The notes: generated by a model not told the origin, from the letters alone. Counted from the stretch's first letter, positions 19,598-29,255 are shown. The stretch is DNA of 64,000 nt from Ryuthela nishihirai (GCA_038380435.1 JAWZYU010000028.1:40607095-40671094); one strand, 5' to 3'. A program made the numbers and translations.

Positions 19598-19786
19598 TAT
19601 GGCTCTGCCACACATAGGACGACAGCTTAACGTCCCATCCGACGGACGGTGGCTTTTCCAAGCCCATTGGACACTTCCCTACTGACAGAGGGCAGGGCGG
19701 GGAGTTTTGCGGAGATAAATCTCAACAATGGCTGAGCTTGTGCTCGAACCCGGGAACTGCAGATTTCGAGACTGACCCTCTACTAA
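19598..19786 (-). mobile_element. SINE-A, head part, continuing beyond MITE-G
   Basis: Antisense SINE-A from TATGGCTCTGCC through ACGTCCCATCCGACGG to a decayed head (GAACCCGGGAACTGCAG). It completes the copy interrupted by MITE-G. Confidence 0.85.
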
Positions 19787-19788
19787 CA

Positions 19789-19878
19789 GATTTTAGAGAG
19801 GTACATCGATGACATTCTCCGTAGCTTTCTCTTAAAACAAAACATTATTTCTAATAGACAATATGGCTTTCAGAAGGG
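19789..19878 (+). pseudogene. LINE ORF2 reverse transcriptase, N-terminal fragment
   Basis: The frame starting at 19789 reads ILERYIDDILRSFLLKQNII and then SNRQYGFQK. This is the N-terminal RT segment that precedes the QYGFRKG motif common to Jockey/CR1/L2-like non-LTR elements. A SINE-A has inserted inside that motif; the frame resumes at 20263. Nothing of the upstream ORF2 (endonuclease) is visible, so the element is 5'-truncated or its start has been replaced by SINE-A. Confidence 0.85.
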
Positions 19879-20262
19879 TTGGGTTGTTTTACCTCTGAGC
19901 GGCACTTTTCTGCACACCATGGGCTAAATGGCCAGGTCACAAGGACCCCGAAGGCTCAGAGAAGGTTGGTGGAGGGGACCCACTGGAACACCTGTTGGGA
20001 GACAGATGGTAGCCTCCCGTCAAGGCCATCCAGCGTGTTCTTTAACGTGCACAGGGTATGGCTCTCCCACACACGGGGCCACGGCTTAACGTCCCATCCG
20101 ACGGACGGCGGCCTTTCGAAGCCCATCGGTGTCCCCTACTGACCGAGGACAAGGCGGGGAATTTTGCGGAGATAAATCTCAACGCTGACCCAGCTGGGAC
20201 TCGAACCTGGGAACTACAGATTACGAGCCTAGCGCGCTACCGACTGAGCCACCCCCGCCCCC
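19879..20262 (-). mobile_element. SINE-A, full length, inserted in the LINE
   Basis: It runs from the tail GGTTGGGTTGTTTTACC to the head CACCCCCGCCCC. The flanks CTTTCAGAAGG (19867) and CTTCCAGAAGG (20262) form a TSD with one mismatch. Removing the insert rejoins the RT reading frame through the QYGF motif. Confidence 0.94.
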
Positions 20263-20734
20263 TTCCAGAAGGGAAAAAGTACTACAACTCTACTGTCCAA
20301 TTTTGCAGAATGTGTTAATAAAGCCTTGAACTATGGAGAAAAGGTTTCTGCTCTCTTTGTCGACTTTAGTAACAATTGGATCACAATATACTTCTTTCAA
20401 AACTTGAAAACTATGGAATTAGAGGGACAGCTCTTATGTGGTTCAAAAATTACCTAAGTAATAGGACTATTATAACCAAAATTGAAAATGCATCAAGTAG
20501 CGAAAGAAAACTGAATGTTGGAGTTCCACAAGGATCTATACTTGAACCCTTGTTGTTCCTCCTGTATGTTAATGATATGACTAATTTAAAATTAAAAAGA
20601 AAATTATTTCTTTATGCTGATGATACTGTTATTTTAAACAGCAATCGCGACGTGGACGCGGCTATAAGAGAATTACAGGATGACTATATTTGCTTGGTGA
20701 GATAGCTGAATATTAATTTAATACATATAAATAA
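20263..20734 (+). pseudogene. LINE ORF2 reverse transcriptase, catalytic fragment
   Basis: It resumes with GKSTTTLLSNF and reaches FVDFS (motif A region). The KAFD residues are missing and the frame shifts. The next frame reads DHNILLSKLENYGIRG and then VPQGSILEPLLFLLYVNDM. It continues to LFLYADDTVIL, with the YADD catalytic pair intact near residues 80-83 of the open stretch at 20376-20705. A stop (TAG at 20702) follows, about 15 nt before the SINE-B target site. The motif order suits a CR1/L2/Jockey-type RT. It is inactive because of the frameshift, the stop and the insertions. Confidence 0.9.
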
Positions 20735-20941
20735 AAAAATTAATAAATACCCCCTCAAGTAGCTGCTTGCCACAGAGGTCTGACAGGAGCCTGTCAGTTT
20801 ATATGCCACAGTAGAAGATCTGAGAGAATGGCAGGACCTCAGCAGAAAACAACACGAACATCCATGCCATACCCAGGGCTCGAACCCAGGTCCCGTAGAT
20901 CAGTAGCCAAGCGCGCTAACCCACTCGGCCACGGGACGGCT
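20735..20941 (-). mobile_element. SINE-B, full length, inserted in the LINE
   Basis: It has the antisense 3' end (CCCCCTCAAGTAGCTGC) and the head (CCACTCGGCCACGGGACGGC). An exact 18-bp TSD, TTTAATACATATAAATAA, lies at 20717-20734 and 20942-20959. It is among the clearest TSDs in the window. Confidence 0.96.
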
Positions 20942-21567
20942 TTTAATACATATAAATAACGATAAAACTAAATGGATGATCTTCCACTCCACAGGTACTT
21001 TGAAAACATCAAACCACGTCATTAAGACCCACAATAAAAATTGCATATATAAATCCGAAACTTATAAAAATATTTGTGATTGCCATAGCATTGAATTGGT
21101 GGATAATTTTAAGTATCTGGGTTTATATTTGGATTCAACCTTTCGATGGAACAGTCACGTCTTGAAGCTATGTGAAAGTCTCAGATATCGCGCCGCTAAA
21201 ATCTACAAATTGCAATTCATAGTCGATACCGACATTTGCCTCATGGTCTACAAGGCAATTTGTGAATCTTTAATTAGGTATGCAATTACAATATATGGAA
21301 TAATTGGCATCACTAACCTAAAAAAATTAAAAATTGCAATCATCCACAGCAAAAAATATAATTCCATACAACTTAGAGATAATTTTTCAAACGCAAGTGA
21401 AAGATTTTCTTTCCTAAATATTCTATCAGTCCAAAATCTCTATAGATATGGCATTATTCTGGACAACGTTTTCAATGACACATATAAAGTACAAATTGCA
21501 CATGGTAAGAATACCAGACTTCAGACCAATAATTATTTTCAAATCCCGAATTTTGTTAATAATTACG
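20942..21567 (+). pseudogene. LINE ORF2 reverse transcriptase, thumb and C-terminal fragment
   Basis: The frame in phase with the upstream part reads NDKTKWMIFHSTGT. The conserved FKYLGLYLDSTFRWNSHV block, which follows the palm domain in LINE RTs, comes about 40 residues further on. The RYAITIYG segment and an IPNFVNNYG C-terminal motif then follow. A truncated SINE-B interrupts the end. The frame finishes at TAG 21735-21737 after FKNLKEYKVPEIFN. This piece has no internal stop over about 200 residues, so the element is not very old. Confidence 0.88.
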
Positions 21568-21690
21568 GTTGTTTGTGTCGTTTTTCTGCTGAGGTCCTGC
21601 CAACCTCTCAGATCTTCCACTATGGCATGTAAACTGACAGGCTCCTGTCAGACCTCTGTGGCAAGCAGCTGCTTGAGGGGGTGTTTTTAT
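21568..21690 (+). mobile_element. SINE-B, 5'-truncated, inserted in the LINE
   Basis: It covers the body from GTTTGTGTCGTTTTTCTGCT to the 3' end GCAGCTGCTTGAGGGGGTG. It has no head. It lies within the last codons of ORF2. Confidence 0.88.
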
Positions 21691-21992
21691 TTTTTAAAAA
21701 TCTTAAAGAGTATAAAGTGCCGGAGATCTTTAACTAGTTACCAAGAGAAATCATATATCTAACTAATTTTAGTGAGATTACGTTAAAGGTTAAAAACTAT
21801 TTAAAGAATGTCTGTTAATCTGTAATCCTGAGAAAACCTGTATCTGTATGATTTTTGTGTTCTTTTTAAATATGTTCATTTATGAATGAAAACTAATGCT
21901 CATCAATATTTCCTGCAGATAAGCTAATAGCTTTGCGGGTCAAATGTATAAAATCTCTCTACATCTGTATTTTGTGAGATGATGATGATGAT
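21691..21992 (+). mobile_element. LINE end of ORF2 and 3' untranslated region
   Basis: The ORF2 stop is at 21735-21737. About 250 bp of AT-rich 3' region follows, ending in GATGATGATGATG. The tail resumes after a SINE-A at 22480 with GATGATGATGAATAAATATATTATTATT, a simple-repeat end typical of CR1/L2-like elements. Confidence 0.75.
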
Positions 21993-22479
21993 GGGTTGTT
22001 TTACCTCTGAGCGGCACTTTTTTGCATACCATGGGCTAAATGGCCAGGTCACATGGACCCCGTAGGCTCAGAGAAGGTTGGGGGAGGGGTTTGGGTTGGG
22101 TTGTTTTACCTCTGAGCGGCACTTTTTTGCACACCATGGACTAAATGGCCAGGTCACATGGACCCCGAAGGCTCAGAGAAGGTTGGGGGAGGAGACCCAC
22201 TGGAACAGCTGTTGGGAGACAGATCGTAGCCTCCCGTCAAGGCCATCCAGCGTGTTCTTTAACGTGCACAGGGTATGGCTCTCCCGCACACGGGGCCACG
22301 GCTTAACGTCCCATCCGACGGACGGCGGCCTTTCCAAGCCCATCGGTGTCCCCTACTGACCGTGGGCAGGGCGGGGAATTTTGCGGAGATAAATCTCAAC
22401 GCTGACCCAGCTGGGACTCGAACCTGGCAATTACAGATTACGAGCCTGGCGCGCTACCGACTGAGCCACCCCCGCCCCA
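21993..22479 (-). mobile_element. SINE-A dimer (partial plus full) in the LINE tail
   Basis: A partial 3' piece (21993-22088) ends in GGTTGGGGGAGGGG. It is fused directly to a full copy starting TTTGGGTTGGGTTG and ending in the head CCACCCCCGCCCC. The pair sits inside the GAT repeat of the LINE tail. Its inner junction differs from the GTTAA type. Confidence 0.9.
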
Positions 22480-22515
22480 ACGATGATGATGAATAAATAT
22501 ATTATTATTTAAAAA
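22480..22515 (+). mobile_element. LINE 3' simple-repeat tail, distal part
   Basis: It holds GATGATGATGAATAAATATA, then ATT repeats and an A-run. It is the far side of the SINE-A insertion and probably the LINE 3' terminus. Confidence 0.7.
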
Positions 22516-22628
22516 AAAGAGTCACTCCCGCTCTTCAGACTGGACACATTCATGTTAGGATAATGGAACGCCACATTCAAAGTTCCTTAACTTTTCAAAT
22601 AAGATTTTTACCCAAAAATCTCTCCATA

Positions 22629-23013
22629 ATGGGGCGGGGTGGCTCAGTCGGTAGCGCGCCAGGCTCGTAATCTGTAATTCCCAGGTTCGAGTCCCAGTTG
22701 GGTAAGCGTTGAGATTTATCTCCGCAAAATTCCCCACCCTGCCCACGGTCAGCAGGGGACACCGATGGGCTTGAAAAGGCCGCCGTCCGTCGGATGGGAC
22801 GTTAAGCCGTGGCCCAGTGTGTGGGAGAGCCATACCCTGTGCACGTTAAAGAACACGCTGGATGGCCTTGACGGGAGGCTACCACCTGTCTCCCAACAGC
22901 TGTTCCAGTGGGTCACCTCCCCCAACCTTCTCTGAGCCTTCGGGGTCCTTGTGACCTGGCCATTTATCCCATGGTGTGCAAAAAAGTGCCGCTCAGATGT
23001 AAAACAACCCAAC
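22629..23013 (+). mobile_element. SINE-A, full length
   Basis: It runs from the head ATGGGGCGGGGTGGCTCAG to the tail ACAACCCAACAC. Both GTTAA motifs are intact. Confidence 0.94.
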
Positions 23014-23201
23014 ACGGACCTCGTCTTAACCTCCCTCCCACGTACGGAGGTCGTTCTAAGCTCATTGGTATTCCCTACTGACCGAGGGCTGGGCGGGAAT
23101 TTTGCGGAGATAAATGTTAATGCTGGCGCAGCTGGGACTCGAACTTGGTAACTGCAGATTACGAGCCTGGCGCGCTACCGACTGAGCCACCTCCCGCCAT
23201 A
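23014..23201 (-). mobile_element. SINE-A, head half, 3'-truncated
   Basis: Antisense sequence from CGGACCTCGTCTTAACC to GAGCCACCTCCCGCCA. The preceding sense copy may have inserted into it, replacing or displacing its 3' half. Confidence 0.82.
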
Positions 23202-23892
23202 CTACTAGAAAGCGTGATGATATTTATATTTTTAAATCTGCGAACAGTTCAGTCTGATTTCTTTTCTGCTTACTTTTCGCTGGACTATGCATCAGGACAA
23301 TCTCAATTAAGCAAACTCTTCTGCAGCGTGGGAAAGTTGGAAGTAGATAAAGGACACTTCGTCGACACTCTGACAGGGGAATTCCCTTTCACACTGTGCA
23401 GTGAAGCAAACATTCTGCACCCTCTTCATCAGAGACAAGATTTCATTGTTTCAGAGTTGTCATTGTCTGTGATTAAGGAAAGGTAAGGAATGAGACAAAC
23501 TGGAGCCATTGTGCTCATTCAGAGCAGGGCTAGCTTTGCGTGACCAGCGCGGGACTCGACCTTTATTCTCAAATCAGATTAGAGAGAGGTTTGACTCTTG
23601 TTTTTATTGAAAGGAACGCCGTCGCATCCGACAGAATGAAAAATTATGAGCAAGTCGCTTCTATTAGGGAGAGAAGTGGAAGAAGAATCGACAAATCTAA
23701 CTGATGGGATAATTTTTTTCGCTTTGTTATGGGAATGATGAGGTGAATTCGGTATTGCTCTGGAAAGTAAGTCACGTGTTAAAAGACAGACGAAGGCAGA
23801 AACGGGTTTAATGGGTTACAGCAAAAGAATTTACCGTAATTTTCTCTCGCGTTGTTTTAGTTGTTGTCATTGAGATACAAGAAGAGAGAAAA
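23202..23892. other. Apparently low-copy sequence, no gene recognised
   Basis: About 0.7 kb without family repeats. The 113-aa sense frame (23145-23486) begins in SINE-A. Its unique part has no known motif. Confidence 0.4.
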
Positions 23893-24076
23893 ATGGTTGT
23901 TTGGTTGTTTTATCTTTGAGCGGTACTGTTTTTGCAAACTGTGGCTAAATTGCCAGGTCACAAGGACCCGAAGGCTCAGAAAAGGTTGGGGGAGGAGGAA
24001 ACCCATTGGACAGCTGTTAGGAAACAGATGGTAGCCTCCCATCAAGGCCATCCAGCGTGTTCTTGAACGTGCACTT
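23893..24076 (-). mobile_element. SINE-A, 3' half, joined to family D
   Basis: It runs from TGGTTGTTTGGTTGTTTTATC to GTGTTCTTGAACGTGCACTT. The same truncation and the same following 60 bp occur at 27740-27978, so the fused pair was duplicated as a unit. Confidence 0.85.
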
Positions 24077-24167
24077 ATATATTTCATGCATTTTTTAAGA
24101 TAATTTTTAAAGACCTATAAAAGGAGGTGCGAATGTTATACTGTAATGGAAATCTACCGTCTCTCTC
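24077..24167 (+). mobile_element. Family D fragment
   Basis: TATTTCATGCATTTTTTAAG through ATACTGTAATGGAAATCTACC. It matches 3130-3215 and 27925-27978 in order. Confidence 0.6.
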
Positions 24168-24226
24168 CCTTTCTTGGCTAAGTCGATAGCGCCTCAGGCC
24201 TGTAATCTGCAGTTCCCAGGTTCGGG
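24168..24226 (+). mobile_element. Old SINE-A, head, host of a SINE-A insertion
   Basis: Decayed head (TTGGCTAAGTCGATAGCGCC) up to the B box TCCCAGGTTCGGG, where a younger copy is inserted. The rest follows at 24605. Confidence 0.82.
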
Positions 24227-24604
24227 GGTGGCTCAGTAGGTAGCGCGCCAAGCTCCTAATCTGTAGTTCCCAGGTTCGAGTCCCAGCTGGGTCAGCGTTG
24301 AGATTTATTTCCGCAAAATTCCCCGCCCTGCCCACGGTCAGTAGGGGACACTGATGGGCTTGGAAAGGCCACCGTCCGTCGGATGGGACGTTAAGCCGTG
24401 GCCCCGTGTATGGGAGAGAGCCATACCCTGTGCACGCTTAAAGAACACGCTGGATGGCCTTGACGGGAGGCTACCATCTGTCTCCCAACAGTTGTTTCAG
24501 TGGGTCTCTTCCCCCAACCTTCTCTGAGCCTTCGGGGTCCATGTGACCTGGCCATTTAGCCCATGGTGTGCAAAAAAGTGCCGCTCAGAGGTAAAACAAC
24601 CCAA
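24227..24604 (+). mobile_element. SINE-A, full length, inserted at an old B box
   Basis: It runs from GTGGCTCAGTAGGTAGCGC to the tail ACAACCCAA. The TSD TCCCAGGTTCGGG is at 24214-24226 and 24605-24617, which is the B box of the older copy. Confidence 0.92.
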
Positions 24605-24780
24605 TCCCAGGTTCGGGTACCGGCTGGGCCAGCGTTGAGATTTATCACCGCAAAACTCCTCGCCGTACCTTCATTCAGTAGGAGACACCAATGAGCTTGG
24701 AAAGCCTCCTCCTTCTCTTGGATGGGGTGTTAAGCCATGCCCCTTGTGCAGGAAAAGTTATATACCCTGTGTACATCCTA
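24605..24780 (+). mobile_element. Old SINE-A, remainder, 3'-truncated
   Basis: It continues from the B box through CGTTGAGATTTATCACCGC and GGGTGTTAAGCCATGCCCC, and fades near CCTGTGTACAT. Confidence 0.78.
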
Positions 24781-24943
24781 ATGCTCGAAATGGAGTTTAT
24801 TTCTTATGTTGTAGAAGTATTGCATCTTTATGATTTGAGATCTGGATCTGCAAAGGTTTATGACACAGCAATGCGGAAGGTCAGCCTCAATGGAGCTTAG
24901 CAACGCCCGCGCAGAATACAAAGCGAACGGGCATTTAAGTGTC

Positions 24944-26421
24944 TTTGGATTGGATTGTTTTACCTCTGAGCGGCACTTTTTTGCACACCATGGGCTAAAT
25001 GGCCAGGTTACAAGGACCCCGAAGGCTCAGAGAAGGTTGGGGGAGGGGATCCACTGGAACAGTTGTTGGGAGACAGATGGTAGCCTCCCGTCAAGGCCAT
25101 CCAGCGTGTTCTTTAACGTGCACAGGGTATGGCTTTCCCACATATGGGGCCACGCTTAACGGATTGGATTGTTTTACCTCTGAGCGGCACTTTTTTGCAC
25201 ACTATGGGCTAAATGGCCAGGTTACAACGACCCCGAAGGCTCAGAGAAGGTTGGGGGAGGGGATCCACTGGAACAGTTGTTGGGAGACAGATGGTAGGCT
25301 CCCGTCAAGGCCATCCAGCGTGTTCTTTAACGTGCACAGGGTATGGCTCTCCCACATATGGGGCCACGGCTTAACGGATTGGATTGGATTGTTTTACCTC
25401 TGAGCGGCACTTTTTTGCACACCATGGGCTAAATGGCCAGGTCACAAGGATCCCGAAGGCTCAGAGAAGGTTGGGGGAAGAGACCCACTGGAACAGCTGT
25501 TGGGAGACAGATGGTAGCCTCCCGTCAAGGCCATCCAGCGTGTTCTTTAACGTGCACAGGGTATGGCTCTCCAACATATGGGGCCACGGCTTCACGGATG
25601 GAATTGGATTGTTTTACCTCTGAGCGGCACTTTTTTGCACACCATGGGCTAAATGGCCAGGTCACAAGGATCCCGAAGGCTCAGAGAAGGTTGGGGGAAG
25701 AGACCCACTGGAACAGCTGTTGGGAGACAGATGGTAGCCTCCCGTCAAGGCCATCCAGCGTGTTCTTTAACGTGCACAGGGTATGGCTCTCCCACATATT
25801 GGGCCACGGCTTAAAAGATTGGATTGTTTTACCTCTGAGCGGCAGTTTTTTGCACACCATGGGCTAAATGGCCAGGTCACAAGGATCCCGAAGGCTCAGA
25901 GAAGGTTGGGGGAAGAGACCCACTGAAACAGCTGTTGGGAGACAGATGGTAGCCTCCCGTCAAGGCCATCCAGCGTGTTCTTTAGCGTGCACAGGGTATG
26001 GCTCTCCCACATATGGGGCCACGGCTTCACGGATTGGATTGGATTGTTTTACCTCTGAGCGGCACTTTTTTGCACACCATGGGCTAAATGGCCAGGTCAC
26101 AAGAATCCCGAAGGCTCAGAGAAGGTTAGGGGAAGAGACCCACTGGAACAGCTGTTGGGAGACAGATGGTAGCCTCCCGTCAAGGCCATCCAGCGTGTTC
26201 TTTAACGTGCACAGATTAATGCTCTCCCGCACACGGGGCCACTGCTTAACGTCCCATCCGACGGACGGCGGCCTTTTCAAGCCCATCAGTGTCCTCTACT
26301 GACCGTGGGCAGGGCGGGGAAATTTTGCGGAGATAAATCTCAACGCTGACCCAGCTGGGACTCGAACCTGGGAACTACAGATTACGAGCCTGGCGCGCTA
26401 CCGACTGAGCCACCCCCGCCC
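24944..26421 (-). mobile_element. SINE-A multimer, six units, 214-220 bp period
   Basis: CCTCTGAGCGGCA occurs at 24963, 25177, 25397, 25617, 25832 and 26052. Units are joined as CGGCTTAACGGATTGGATTG, that is, tail to the GTTAAGCCGTGG motif. The last unit continues to a complete head. The whole array is flanked by CATTTAAGTGTC (24932-24943) and CATTTAGGTGTC (26422-26433). The 134-144 aa open frames are repeat translations. Confidence 0.93.
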
Positions 26422-26433
26422 CATTTAGGTGTC

Positions 26434-26760
26434 ACCAGTTTGTTTGTTGTTTCCTTAGAGTTTGTTGTACCTTAGATGTTAAGAAAAATTATGATTCCAA
26501 GTCACCACAGATCGTGGACAAACAGGTAATCAGATCGCTGGTAATCCAGTTACTTGAAGTGACCCGAAAACAGTTATTTCTTGACCACACCTCAATAGAA
26601 AACAAAAGGTTTATTTTGTGTTGATTCTCATTCAGTGCTGCACCCATTGAAGCCTTGAATTGGATCGGCATTTACGCAGAGAGGTATCTAGACTACGGCT
26701 GATATAGCCTCGGACATAAATGCCAAATGAAATTTTTTACATATTCGTGTTTAAGTTTCT
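26434..26760. other. AT-rich sequence, no gene recognised
   Basis: About 0.33 kb between SINE-A copies. I see no repeat or coding signal. Confidence 0.4.
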
Positions 26761-26769
26761 CATATTCCG

Positions 26770-27147
26770 GGGCGGGGATGGCTCAGTCGGTAGCGCACCA
26801 GGCTCGTTATCTGCAGTTCCCAGGTTCGAGTCCCAACCGGGTCAGTGTTGAGATTTATCTCCGCAAAACTCCCCGCCCTGCCCACGGTCAGTAAGGGACA
26901 CCGATGGGCTTGGAAAGGCCGCCGTCCATCGGATGGGACGTTAAGCCGTGGTCTCTTGTGCGGGAGAGCCATACCCTGTGCACGTTAAATAACACGCTGG
27001 ATAGTCTTGACGGGAGGCTACCATCTGTCTCCAAACAGTTGTTCCAGTGCGCTCCTTCACCAACCTTCTCGTACCTTCGAGGTCCTTGTGACCTGGCCAT
27101 TTAGCCCATGGTGTCAAAAAAGTGCCGCTCATAGGTAAACGAATTCA
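26770..27147 (+). mobile_element. SINE-A, full length
   Basis: It runs from the head GGCGGGGATGGCTCAGTCGG to a decayed tail (CATAGGTAAACGAATT). The TSD CATATTCCG is at 26761-26769 and 27148-27156. Confidence 0.92.
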
Positions 27148-27177
27148 CATATTCCGTTATTGTAAACATAAATACAG

Positions 27178-27248
27178 GGCCTGGGGGAGGGGATATGATT
27201 TCCCCTCCTTTCAGAATGCTAGTAAGAGTAATAATAAAAGCAAAACAA
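27178..27248 (+). mobile_element. Family D, left part, second copy
   Basis: GATTTCCCCTCCTTTCAGAATGCTAGTAAG matches 2870-2900 apart from small changes (written here as separate motifs CCCCTCC and GAATGCTAGTA). A SINE-B follows, as in the first copy but in the opposite orientation. Confidence 0.55.
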
Positions 27249-27249
27249 T

Positions 27250-27445
27250 AAATACCCCTCAAGCAGCTGCTTGCTACAAAGGTCTGACAGGAGCCTGTCA
27301 GTTTATACGCCATAGTAGAATGTCTGTGAGGATGGCAGGACCTCAGCAGAAAAACAACACAAACACCCATGCCTTACCTGGGGCTCGAACCCAGGTCCCT
27401 TGGATCAGTAACCAAGTGTGCTAACCACTCGGCCATGAGAGGCTA
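27250..27445 (-). mobile_element. SINE-B, full length, inside family D
   Basis: It has the antisense 3' end CCCCTCAAGCAGCTGCTTGC, the body CCTCAGCAGAAAAACAAC, the B box GGGCTCGAACCCAGGTCCC, and the head CTAACCACTCGGCCATG. Confidence 0.92.
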
Positions 27446-27565
27446 AAAATTGTTCACATTTCAATCATTTTTCAAGAAATTTTTAAGAACTTCTAAAACG
27501 AAATGGAAATTCTTACACTGCAATGGAAATCCAGTTTCTTGCCCCCCGCCCCTTTTGTCTTTTTC
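27446..27565 (+). mobile_element. Family D, right part, second copy
   Basis: It contains TTCTAAAACGAAATGG, then ACTGCAATGGAAATCCAG and a C-rich run, in the same order as 3160-3230. Confidence 0.6.
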
Positions 27566-27749
27566 TTAAATTTAAAAAAAAAAAATTTCTTCTTAATTTT
27601 TTTTTTAAAACTCGTTCTTGTATCATTTTTATCCGTTAAAAGAGCTTTATCTCAAGATGTCGATTTTGATGATATCAATAACCATTTTGCTAACATGAAG
27701 GCAAGAAAAATTAACTTGAAAGAAAAAAAATAAAACCTATTTTATTTTC

Positions 27750-27978
27750 TGTTGGGTTGTTGTTTTACCTCTGAGCGGCACTTTTTTGCACACAATGGGC
27801 TAAATGGCCAGGTCACATGGACCCCGAAGGCTCAGAGAAGGTTGGGTGAGGGGACCCACTGGAACAGCTGTTGGGAGACAGATGGTAGCCTCCCATCAAG
27901 GCCATCCAGCGTGTTCTTGAACGTGCACTTATATATTTCATGAATTTTTTAAGATAATTTTTAAAGACCTATAAAAGG
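27750..27978 (-). mobile_element. SINE-A 3' half fused to a family D fragment
   Basis: The antisense SINE stops at TTCTTGAACGTGCACTT. About 60 bp of family D (TATTTCATGAATTTTTTAAG, AGACCTATAAAAGGA) follow, as at 24060-24125. Confidence 0.82.
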
Positions 27979-28370
27979 ATTTGGGTTGGGTTATTTTACC
28001 TCTGAGCGGCACTTTTTTGCACACCATGGGCTAAATGGCCAGGTCACATGGACCCCGAAGGCTCAGAGAAGGTTGGGGGAGGGGACCCACTGGAGCAGCT
28101 GTTGGGAGACAGATGGTAGCCTCCCGTCAAGGCCATCCAGCGTGTTCTTTAACGTGCACAGAGTATGGCTCTCCCGCACACGGGCCACGGCTTAAAGTCC
28201 CATCCGACGGACGGCGGCCTTTCCAAGCCCATCGGTGTCCCCTACTGACCGTGGGCAGGGCGGGGAATTTTTGCGGAGATAAATCTCAACGCTGACCCAG
28301 CTGGGACTCGAACCTGGGAACTACAGATTACGAGCCTGGCGCGCTACCGACTGAGCCACCCCCGTCCCAT
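27979..28370 (-). mobile_element. SINE-A, full length
   Basis: It runs from the tail TTTGGGTTGGGTTATTTTACC to the head GCCACCCCCGTCCC. It follows directly after the fused fragment. Confidence 0.94.
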
Positions 28371-28625
28371 TTTAATGATACTCCTATTTTTTGTGCATTC
28401 TATCTAGTTCCGACTGTGGTGGCGGCGGAGGCAACTTTTTTTGCCGTAGGCCTCGTAAAGAGAACCCAATTGGTATTAGTTGTTTGAAGAAATACTTTGA
28501 AAGAGCACAGCTGAGACTTGAGATTCGAATGCGGATTTCTATTTTCTTTTGAGAAAAAAAGTATCCTAACTTCATTTATTAAATACTTTCTCAGTCTGCG
28601 CTTTTGCCAAAACGCTTTGGGCTGA
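28371..28625. other. Low-copy sequence, no gene recognised
   Basis: About 0.25 kb with no recognised repeat. Antisense frames of 63 and 82 aa are not supported as genes. Confidence 0.35.
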
Positions 28626-28720
28626 GTTCTTTTCCCTCTCAGTGGCACTTCTTTGCACCCAATCGGGTTACGGGCAGATTACGAGCCTGGCGCGCTACCG
28701 ACTGAGCCACCCCCGCCCAT
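28626..28720 (-). mobile_element. SINE-A, internally deleted (both ends only)
   Basis: The 3' end (TCTCAGTGGCACTTCTTTGC) joins almost directly to the head (CAGATTACGAGCCTGGCGCG). About 290 bp of the middle is missing. Confidence 0.8.
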
Positions 28721-28801
28721 TTTCAATAAGGTAAATCACCTTTTGTGGTTAAGAAACGAAAACCAGTTTATTTTCATAAATTGCTCAGAATGTCCATATT
28801 A

Positions 28802-29255
28802 CAGTCGGTCAAAAAAATATCCGAACACTATGGTTGATTATAGAATTCAGAAAAAATATCTGACAACCTTCGTGTCACGTGACACGAAGTTTGCCAGATA
28901 TTTTTTTTGAATTCTGTAATCAACCATAGCGTTCGGATACTTTTTTGAGCGACTGTAGGTGGTCATATTATTTTGATACTAGATCGTGTGGGCTCACTCA
29001 CGGAAATATTGAGCGTGTGCAGTTACAGTTCACATCAAACTGGAGCGTGTGCAGTAACTGCACACGCTCCAGTTTGCTGTGAACGGTAACTGGAACGTGT
29101 ACAGTTGCTGTACACGCTCCAGATATTTTTCCTGAATTATGTAATCACGTGACACGAAGGTTGCCAGATCACTAATTTCTAAAAAAATCGTTGCCAGATA
29201 TTTTTTCTGAATTCTGTAATCAACCATAGTGTTCGGATATTTTTTTGAGCGACTG
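28802..29255. mobile_element. Fold-back element E, copy with internal end
   Basis: It runs from CAGTCGGTCAAAAAAATATC to TTTTTTTGAGCGACTG, with TA on both sides. An internal terminus (GAGCGACTGTA) lies at 28947-28957, so it is a composite of a short hairpin and a longer unit. Nested palindromes are as in the other copies. Confidence 0.88.
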
